Assembly: GCA_025354065.1 (NCBI GenBank)
Contig: JANXNM010000203.1
Coordinates: 1 to 11,943 of the forward strand
Reading direction: 5' to 3'
Length of the DNA: 11,943 nucleotides
DNA from: Synechococcales cyanobacterium 340R_concoct_173_sub
Lineage (GTDB): Bacteria; Cyanobacteriota; Cyanobacteriia; Leptolyngbyales; Leptolyngbyaceae
The notes beneath the pieces are model-generated. The model made no database searches. It saw nothing but the letters and a program-made list of their open reading frames with translations, and was not told where the DNA came from. Within the stretch, counting starts at the first letter, position 1; each line of letters begins with the position of its first letter. Below, piece after piece: positions 6,840 to 11,943 of the stretch. A program made the position numbers and the translations under genes.

Positions 6840-8198
6840 TTATCGTGCTACAAGTGCAGGCAACAATTTCATGACATCCGCAGCAGTTGCCACATGACCA
6901 TACAGGTCGTATACATCTGCATCATCGATCGCAACCGGAACAATGGTTCCCAGTGCGGCTTCACCACGAATGTAGACTAAACCATCTACATCCGGCGCGA
7001 ATCGTTTCGATCGTCCGACCAACTCACCAGTTTCAGGGTTTTCCTGTTCAATGAGTACGTCTACAATTTGACCAATTTGCGCTCGATTCAGTTTCAAAGA
7101 AATCGGTTGCTGCGCGGACATAATAGCGTCGCGTCGCGCATCCATAATTTCTTGATCTACTGGATTAGGCAAATCGTAGGCGGGAGTCCCTTCCTCTGCG
7201 GAGAAGGTGAAGACCCCAACGTGATCAAATTCGTGTCGTTTAATAAAATCGAGAAGATGTTGAAACTGTTCTTCAGTTTCACCGGGGAACCCGACGATTA
7301 AAGTAGTTCTCAACACCGCATTAGGAATTGCTTCCTTAATGCGCTCGATAATGCCATCGTTTACGCGTCCCTGCCAAGGACGATTCATGGCGCGCAACAC
7401 TTCAGGATGAGAATGCTGCAACGGCAAGTCGAGATAGGGAATGACATTGGGGGTGTCCCGAATGGCATCGATGACTTTTAAGGTTAGTCCTGTGGGATAG
7501 GCATAGTGCATACGAATCCACGGAACATCTACCTCACCTAGCGCTCGAATCAGCTCAGCGAGTTTGACTTCGCCGTATAAATCAAGTCCGTAGTTGGTGG
7601 TGATTTGGGAGATTAAGATAATCTCTTGAACGCCTTCTGCGGCCAGATTTGTGACTTCAGTGACAATGGACTCGATCGATCTCGATCGTTGATTGCCCCG
7701 AAGATGAGGAATGATACAAAAAGCGCAACGATAGTCACAACCTTCAGCCACTCTTACGTAGGCAACGCCTTCGGTTGTGGTCCGGTAGCGGGGGACTAGT
7801 TCATCAGCGATATAAGTCGGCTCTTGCGAGACTTCTTTGACGCGCTCACCAGCTTCTGCCCGTTCAATGACATCCACAATCTTGTGGTAGTCTCCGGTCC
7901 CAATTAAAGCAACTGCTTCTGGAATCTCGTCCAGTAGTTGATCTTGAAAGTGCTGAGCCATGCAGCCCGTAATGACAATTTTCTTGCCCGATTCAGCCAG
8001 TTCGACGAGCGTTCGGACTGATTCTTCACGAGCGGCTTGGATAAAGCTACAGGTATTAACAATGGCATAATCCGCCAAAGCTTCATCTGTATCAACTTGA
8101 TATCCTGCCTGCACTAGCAAACCAAGCATATGCTCAGTGTCGATTCGATTTTTTTCGCAGCCCAAGTGAGAGACGGCGATCGTTGGCTTGTTGCCCAT
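6840..8198 (-). CDS. rimO: Ribosomal protein S12 methylthiotransferase RimO
   Basis: Radical-SAM enzyme that adds a methylthio group to the conserved aspartate of ribosomal protein S12. The order is: N-terminal UPF0004 domain with the three auxiliary-cluster cysteines C14 ([10 protein letters not shown]), C50 (VNTCSF) and C79 (ITGCMAQ); radical-SAM core with C154, C158 and C161 in [34 protein letters not shown] (258-273); [12 protein letters not shown] (301-312); and a C-terminal TRAM domain (about 374-438). [10 protein letters not shown] and the SRSIESI stretch after the cluster separate RimO from the tRNA enzyme MiaB. At 452 residues it is a normal length. The ATG at 8198 starts [14 protein letters not shown], at the family's usual distance from C14; no Shine-Dalgarno sequence is visible. 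It is the first gene of a probable operon with the CrhR-type helicase, and a candidate promoter lies about 215 bp upstream. Confidence 0.97.
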   Translation of the reverse strand: MGNKPTIAVSHLGCEKNRIDTEHMLGLLVQAGYQVDTDEALADYAIVNTCSFIQAAREESVRTLVELAESGKKIVITGCMAQHFQDQLLDEIPEAVALIGTGDYHKIVDVIERAEAGERVKEVSQEPTYIADELVPRYRTTTEGVAYVRVAEGCDYRCAFCIIPHLRGNQRSRSIESIVTEVTNLAAEGVQEIILISQITTNYGLDLYGEVKLAELIRALGEVDVPWIRMHYAYPTGLTLKVIDAIRDTPNVIPYLDLPLQHSHPEVLRAMNRPWQGRVNDGIIERIKEAIPNAVLRTTLIVGFPGETEEQFQHLLDFIKRHEFDHVGVFTFSAEEGTPAYDLPNPVDQEIMDARRDAIMSAQQPISLKLNRAQIGQIVDVLIEQENPETGELVGRSKRFAPDVDGLVYIRGEAALGTIVPVAIDDADVYDLYGHVATAADVMKLLPALVAR

Positions 8199-8252
8199 GT
8201 ATAAATTTTAAGGTGTCCGTAAACGAAAAGGATTTAGCTGTCGCACTAGGTT

Positions 8253-8260
8253 GCGATCGC
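8253..8260 (+). repeat. HIP1 octamer GCGATCGC (intergenic)
   Basis: The only HIP1 copy in this window outside a coding region. It sits 55 bp upstream of the rimO start, in the presumed rimO leader. Confidence 0.85.
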
Positions 8261-8412
8261 GCCTGACAACTGCTTCGCTTTTCGCATCAATCCATTTGAC
8301 TGGACTGTCACCACAGTATGCCGCAATCGCGCTCTAACATTCCATGGTGTCAACACATCAAAGTGGCTAGAATGCCAATGAGTGTAGACAAGCGAGGAGT
8401 AAACATACAATC

Positions 8413-8441
8413 ACTATAGCGGCAAATTGACAGTATTACAA
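8413..8441 (-). promoter_or_regulatory. Candidate sigma-70 type promoter for rimO-crhR
   Basis: On the - strand TTGTAA (4 of 6 consensus) is followed after exactly 17 bases by TATAGT (5 of 6). Transcription would begin near 8406 and give a leader of roughly 208 nt before the rimO ATG. It is the best-spaced pair I found by eye in this gap; start-site evidence is lacking. Confidence 0.4.
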
Positions 8442-8605
8442 TACGTTACAGGAATTCGTAATTCGCCCGGTTGCGAGTGTAGTGGGGATCAATCTTGATG
8501 AAGGCTCTGGTTTTGACAATCTCTTAGCACTGTACGCGCTTTTGCGGGCAATCTTCTGATAGAACCATTCTATAAATCACGTTATCCTTTGCCTCCATTT
8601 TTCCT

Positions 8606-9991
8606 ATGAATATGGCTTCCCAGTACTGGAAATTAATCAAGCTAACGGCCTCTGGGCGCAGTCAAATGCAGGAATTACCCGAGGTTCGATCGTTCTTAAG
8701 CGAGACCTTTCCTGGATTAGTCGAAATGGCGAACCTTTCGATTCAGAGGCAATTAATGGCGATCGCTCGTCCGTCTGGGAAATCTATTAATGTAGAAACC
8801 AAGGTCCGGGCCGAGTTGAGTCTTCGCTGCTTTATCTCGAAGCAAATTGAGATGACCTGTGTTCAGTTGGAGATGCAGTTTGGAGAATTGCATGGGGTGC
8901 GACGATCGGAATTATTTCCGTTAGTTTTGGATGATGACGGACGAGTCTGGCGTGACACTGCGCCCGAAACAGGGTATCGATCGGTGGCTCGGCAAATTTT
9001 GGATACTTTTGATCCTGAACGAGCAAGTTTGGCAACCTGGACTATGAGATTGGTCAAGCATCACCGAGAACTCAATACATTTTTGCTGGAATGCGGCGTT
9101 TACCTACTCAGTGACTGGGCCATTCTCAATGACACACTGCCCAATAAGCTGCGTCGGGTATTGTCAGGGACGCAGCCATTGACGGAGCCGGAAATTCAAA
9201 CGGCACTCGTAGTGTTAGATGCATACCATTCTGTGTACCGTCGCGATCGTCTGATCGCCCGTGAAGCGGGAGCAAAGGGCCAATGTCCTGAGCCGACGCA
9301 AGAGCAGCTTAATGAGATGGGACAACGGCTGGGAATCGAGCCATCGTCTCGGGTACTGCGGGAATTAAGAAACATTGCCGATCGATTGCGATCGTACCGA
9401 ATTGCTGTTCGGACTGGAAGAATAAAGACGCTTTCAATTCATGGCAATGGCGATGAAGATTCTCGGGAGATGGACTTGGCGGCTCCGAATCTTGAAGAAA
9501 GTGAGAGCGATCGGGCGGCAGAAGATTTTGTGCAGCAGTATCGCCATGCGTTTTCGGAAGCCTTGGAAAAAGCAATTAATAGTGCCATTGCCGATCGAGT
9601 TCAAAAATTAAAAGCTCCCAAAAATCAACAATATTTAACCGCAATGGGGCTGTTCCACCAAGATGGATTATCGATGACGGCGATCGCGGCCAATGTAGGA
9701 CTCGCGGCTCAATTTCAGGTAACACGGCTGTTGAAACTGAAGGAATTGCGAGAATCAGTACGGCACAAAATGATTGCGTTACTGAAGCACTACGTAAAAG
9801 AGCAAGCCTCGGCCTTTGTGACCTTGGAGCAGCTCGAAAGCTTGGATAGCAAAATTGAACTGGCTTTGATTGAACAAGTTGATCTCTTGATGGCCGAAGA
9901 TGCAGCTCAAGCCCAATCGCCGAAAAACTATGGCAAGGGAAGTCGATTTGCGACGGTGCTTTGTCAACAACTCGATCGGATTTCTTTATAA
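8606..9991 (+). CDS. Cyanobacterial sigma-70-like protein (atypical)
   Basis: Protein of 461 residues that I assign tentatively to the divergent sigma-70-like proteins of cyanobacteria. Residues about 134-177 (FDPERASLATWTMRLVKHH, then LLECGVYLLSDWAILNDT) resemble the region-2 style FxPxxxSLxTWxxRLV pattern seen in these proteins. VYRRDRL (210-216) and PEPTQEQLNEMGQRLG (228-243) follow. Near the C-terminus GLSMTAIAANVGLAAQFQVTRLLKLKELRESVR (354-386) has the layout of a region-4 helix-turn-helix. An acidic, low-order linker (about 279-302) separates the two parts. There is no membrane segment, and no autoinhibitory or sensor domain that I recognise. The ATG at 8606 is used; ATG 8612 is equally possible, and neither has a Shine-Dalgarno sequence. 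The gene diverges from rimO and converges on the J-protein gene, so it is monocistronic. Whether it binds core RNA polymerase or only DNA cannot be told from sequence. Confidence 0.6.
   Translation: MNMASQYWKLIKLTASGRSQMQELPEVRSFLSETFPGLVEMANLSIQRQLMAIARPSGKSINVETKVRAELSLRCFISKQIEMTCVQLEMQFGELHGVRRSELFPLVLDDDGRVWRDTAPETGYRSVARQILDTFDPERASLATWTMRLVKHHRELNTFLLECGVYLLSDWAILNDTLPNKLRRVLSGTQPLTEPEIQTALVVLDAYHSVYRRDRLIAREAGAKGQCPEPTQEQLNEMGQRLGIEPSSRVLRELRNIADRLRSYRIAVRTGRIKTLSIHGNGDEDSREMDLAAPNLEESESDRAAEDFVQQYRHAFSEALEKAINSAIADRVQKLKAPKNQQYLTAMGLFHQDGLSMTAIAANVGLAAQFQVTRLLKLKELRESVRHKMIALLKHYVKEQASAFVTLEQLESLDSKIELALIEQVDLLMAEDAAQAQSPKNYGKGSRFATVLCQQLDRISL
8759..8766 (+). repeat. HIP1 octamer GCGATCGC (sigma-like gene, 5' part)
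   Basis: Perfect copy within the codons for the LMAIAR segment. Confidence 0.85.
9680..9687 (+). repeat. HIP1 octamer GCGATCGC (sigma-like gene, helix-turn-helix part)
   Basis: Perfect copy within the codons for TAIAAN, inside the predicted helix-turn-helix. Confidence 0.85.
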
Positions 9992-10016
9992 GTACTGGTG
10001 ATCGGATTTCCTTTAT
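9974..10016 (+). repeat. Direct repeat across the end of the sigma-like gene
   Basis: GATCGGATTTCTTTAT (9974-9989) recurs as GATCGGATTTCCTTTAT (10000-10016), differing by one inserted C, with a period of 26 bp. The first copy overlaps the last codons and stop of the sigma-like gene. The second lies in the 51-bp gap before the converging J-protein gene. No intrinsic terminator is visible in that gap. Confidence 0.75.
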
Positions 10017-10042
10017 CTCTAAGATTATCCCGTCGAGGTAAA

Positions 10043-11038
10043 TTAGAGCTTGACGGACTTTAAACTCGATCGTGGATCATGACTTCTATTAGCTTTCAGG
10101 GTTTCGTAGGCTTCTTTTTCAATGGCGCTTAGATCTTTAGGCGGGACTATTGTGAGTTTGACAAATTGATCCGTGCGATCGCCCTTAGTATTTTTCCAAC
10201 CCTTGCCTCGCAAACGTAAAGACTGTCCAGACTTGATTCCAGCCGGGACATTAACAGTTACCGAACCGTCAGGAGTGGGGACTTCGATTTGGGTACCCAG
10301 AACAGCTTCATCCGGTGCGATCGGGACATCGCAGGTTAGATTGTCTCCGTCAAATTGAAAAAATGGATGCTTCGCGAGTTCAATCCGCAAGTACAGATCC
10401 CCGCGTTGGCTCGTGTATTGTGGGCTGTAGTTACCTTTGCCTCGAACGCGAATTTTGCTACCGATTTTAGCTCCGGCAGGAATTTTGACGGTAATGCTTT
10501 CGTTATTGACCGATAACGGCTTCTGAACCCCATTAAAGGCTTCGGAAAAGGTAAGCGTGATTTTAGCTTCGATGTCGAGATTTGCCCCTGCCGATGCGCC
10601 GCCGCCATAATTACTAGAATTACGAAAACCACCCCCACCAAAGGGATCGCCGCCCCGTCCACCGCCAGCCCCGCCTCCATTATTCATTCGACCTAGAAGA
10701 TCGTTAATAAATTCATCAAAGTTGCCATATTTTCCAAATTCGACATCCTCAAAGTCACTGGCTCCACGACCGTAGCCACCACCTGACGGGGAGGACGCGC
10801 CTGCTTTATTCCAATATTGACCATATTGGTCGTATTTTGCCCGCTTATCTTTATCGGAGAGAACTTCGTATGCTTCGTTGATCTCTTTGAATTTATCTTC
10901 AGCCGCTTTGTCACCGGGATTAACGTCGGGATGGTGTTTGCGGGCAAGTTGGCGAAATGCTTTTTTAATCTCGTCAGCATCGGCTGATTTGACCACGCCT
11001 AAGACGCTGTAATAATCCTTAAATCCCGCAGAAGCCAC
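10043..11038 (-). CDS. Type II J-domain co-chaperone (DnaJ/CbpA-like)
   Basis: Hsp40 that stimulates the ATPase of a DnaK partner and delivers clients to it; cytosolic. The J domain covers residues about 8-72, with HPD at 36-38 in [13 protein letters not shown] and the KYDQYG end. A Gly/Phe-rich region (about 84-152) has [18 protein letters not shown]. Two C-terminal substrate-binding beta domains follow (about 154-300), with [17 protein letters not shown] (186-202), [20 protein letters not shown] (213-232) and [17 protein letters not shown] (264-280). No CxxCxGxG zinc-finger repeats are present, which makes it type II. At 331 residues it is a usual length. The start is the GTG at 11038, the typical position just before [10 protein letters not shown], and it is supported by GAGAGG at 11045-11050, seven bases upstream. 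It follows queG on the same strand after 112 bp. The partner DnaK is not in this window. Confidence 0.95.
   Translation of the reverse strand: MASAGFKDYYSVLGVVKSADADEIKKAFRQLARKHHPDVNPGDKAAEDKFKEINEAYEVLSDKDKRAKYDQYGQYWNKAGASSPSGGGYGRGASDFEDVEFGKYGNFDEFINDLLGRMNNGGGAGGGRGGDPFGGGGFRNSSNYGGGASAGANLDIEAKITLTFSEAFNGVQKPLSVNNESITVKIPAGAKIGSKIRVRGKGNYSPQYTSQRGDLYLRIELAKHPFFQFDGDNLTCDVPIAPDEAVLGTQIEVPTPDGSVTVNVPAGIKSGQSLRLRGKGWKNTKGDRTDQFVKLTIVPPKDLSAIEKEAYETLKANRSHDPRSSLKSVKL
10175..10182 (+). repeat. HIP1 octamer GCGATCGC (in the J-protein gene)
   Basis: Perfect copy near the 3' end of the J-protein coding region, over the KGDRTD segment. Confidence 0.85.
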
Positions 11039-11150
11039 GATCGTCCTCTCTATTAGTCTTTGAGCGAATTCTTCAATGAATTCCTGTCACTAATATCATG
11101 CCCTAATCGCTGTCACTCGGCGAGGTGAGAATGTCCGAACTGTCAGAAAA
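11039..11150 (-). promoter_or_regulatory. queG to J-protein spacer with possible promoter
   Basis: The 112-bp gap contains GAATTC-TTCAAT-GAATTC (11066-11083), which can fold into a short stem-loop, and two copies of CTGTCACT (11084-11091 and 11110-11117). On the - strand GTGACA followed by TGATATTAG gives an extended -10-like pair, but with a short 15-base spacing, so an own promoter for the J-protein gene is only possible. The Shine-Dalgarno GAGAGG lies at its left end. Confidence 0.35.
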
Positions 11151-11943
11151 TTATTGGAACTCACTGGATGAGAGATTTTTGAGGTTTGCTGTTGCATTAC
11201 GACGCAGCATGTTCGGCTTGATACGACGCAGGGCAGAGGCAGGAAATCGACGATCGTAGTCGTCTTGGGAAATATTCGCGAGTTCGGTAAGCTTTGGGGC
11301 AATATTCCATTCGTAGGGCTGGAAATCTGGCAAATAGGTCGGAGTCGCAAAACTGATATTCCAGGGGCAAACGTCTTGGCAAATATCACAGCCCGCTACC
11401 CATCCATTTAAGTTTTGGGCGATCGGTTCCGGTAGGGTTTCGGCTCGGTTTTCAATAGTGTGGTAAGCGATACAACGATTGGCATCGACAATATGGGGCG
11501 CAACGATCGCACGGGTCGGGCAGGCATCAATGCAGCGGGTACAGGTTCCACAATGTTGGGTGTGAGGCTGGTCAGGGTCGAGATCTAATGTGGTGAGAAT
11601 TTCGCCAAGAAAAACCCAGGAACCGAATTCGCGGGTAATAACGTTGCTGTTTTTGGCGACCCATCCCAGGCCCGATCGCTGCGCCCAGAGCTTGTCTTGA
11701 ATGGGTCCAGTATCAGCGTAGTAGCGGGTTTTAATTGTTGGATCACCGCTTTCGAGCCAAAGGGAAAAGGCTTTGAGGCGTTTGTGCAATATTTTGTGGT
11801 AGTCGCGGCCCCAACCGTAACGAGAGATTTTGGCGTGGTCGGGAGTGTTAGGCCGATCGAGATCGGTGTAGTAGTTGAGTGCGACACAAATGATAGATTT
11901 TGCTTCGGGAAGAAGAGTGCGCACATCTTGACGGCGAGGGGCT
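11151..11943 (-). CDS. queG: Epoxyqueuosine reductase QueG, N-terminus beyond the window
   Basis: Reduces epoxyqueuosine to queuosine in tRNA, the last step of queuosine synthesis, using cobalamin and two [4Fe-4S] clusters. The frame is open to the window edge and reads PRRQDVRTLLPEA before the first internal start-like codon (GTG at 11924), as expected inside QueG, so the true start lies outside. Visible in order: SRYGWGRDYHK (cobalamin region), RYYADTGPIQDKLWAQRSGL with the catalytic Asp of ADTGP, GSWVFLGEILT, the ferredoxin-like CGTCTRCIDACPTRAI, RCIAYHTIENR, and CDICQDVCPWN, giving the eight cluster cysteines. The tail RRIKPNMLRRNA is usual for the family. About 264 residues are visible; roughly 50-60 N-terminal residues are missing. 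The J-protein gene follows 112 bp downstream on the same strand. Confidence 0.96.
   Translation of the reverse strand, partial: APRRQDVRTLLPEAKSIICVALNYYTDLDRPNTPDHAKISRYGWGRDYHKILHKRLKAFSLWLESGDPTIKTRYYADTGPIQDKLWAQRSGLGWVAKNSNVITREFGSWVFLGEILTTLDLDPDQPHTQHCGTCTRCIDACPTRAIVAPHIVDANRCIAYHTIENRAETLPEPIAQNLNGWVAGCDICQDVCPWNISFATPTYLPDFQPYEWNIAPKLTELANISQDDYDRRFPASALRRIKPNMLRRNATANLKNLSSSEFQ

Larger units (their letters stand above)
8199..8605. other. 407-bp divergent intergenic region
   Basis: Separates rimO (-) from the sigma-like gene (+). It holds a HIP1 octamer at 8253, a candidate - strand promoter at 8413-8441, and TTGACA matches on the + strand at 8427-8432 and 8513-8518 that lack a well-spaced -10. 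A TATAAA at 8571-8576 lies 30 bp before the sigma-like start but has no -35 at the right distance. A 33-codon ATG frame (8318-8419) has no ribosome binding site and is not called. No tRNA, terminator or convincing RNA fold was recognised by eye. Confidence 0.6.

Noticed and set aside
7671..7690. CTCGATCGAT CTCGATCGTT tandem 10-mers in rimO
   Set aside because: Encodes the conserved RSRSIES stretch of RimO and reflects CGATCG-rich codon choice, not a separate element.
8318..8419. 33-codon ATG frame in the rimO/sigma-like intergenic region
   Set aside because: No Shine-Dalgarno sequence, no recognisable motif, and it overlaps the candidate - strand promoter.
9309..9575. 88-codon frame opposite the sigma-like gene
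   Set aside because: Lies entirely within a well-supported coding region on the other strand and shows no family features.

Overview
The window reads as ordinary chromosomal DNA from a cyanobacterium. Three kinds of evidence point there: six perfect copies of the HIP1 palindrome GCGATCGC and many CGATCG cores; a rimO-crhR helicase gene pair; and families typical of cyanobacteria (CHASE2-cyclase, DUF928, a cyanobacterial sigma-70-like protein, a CoaX with an IGNSR motif). No rRNA, tRNA, CRISPR array, insertion sequence, prophage or attachment site is visible.

Left part, + strand (1-4270). The 3' end of a truncated gene (2-145) lies 13 bp ahead of a membrane-bound CHASE2 adenylate/guanylate cyclase (159-2159). 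A secreted or periplasmic DUF928 protein follows (2360-3115). After a 243-bp gap holding a perfect 15-bp tandem duplication comes type III pantothenate kinase, coaX (3359-4270), the alternative first enzyme of coenzyme A synthesis.

Middle part, - strand (4283-8198). Transcription runs right to left: rimO (ribosomal protein S12 methylthiotransferase), a DEAD-box RNA helicase that closely matches CrhR, a strong intrinsic terminator at 5128-5163, then a DEDDh 3'-5' exonuclease. CoaX and the exonuclease converge with a 12-bp gap. The exonuclease upstream region carries three imperfect 15-bp repeats that run into the terminator.

Right part. A 407-bp intergenic region (8199-8605) separates rimO from a divergent + strand gene for a sigma-70-like protein (8606-9991). 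It contains a good -35/-10 match that would drive rimO-crhR with a leader of about 200 nt. Converging on the sigma-like gene are two - strand genes: a zinc-finger-less (type II) J-protein co-chaperone (10043-11038) and, upstream of it, the C-terminal part of epoxyqueuosine reductase queG (11151 to the window edge).

Functionally the window mixes cyclic-nucleotide signalling, RNA and translation maintenance (RimO, CrhR, QueG), protein folding and cofactor synthesis. I see no clear undescribed multi-gene defence or biosynthetic system. The best leads are the CHASE2-cyclase/DUF928 pair, the atypical sigma-like protein, the rimO-crhR leader and intercistronic region, and the two sets of 15-bp (five-codon) tandem repeats.
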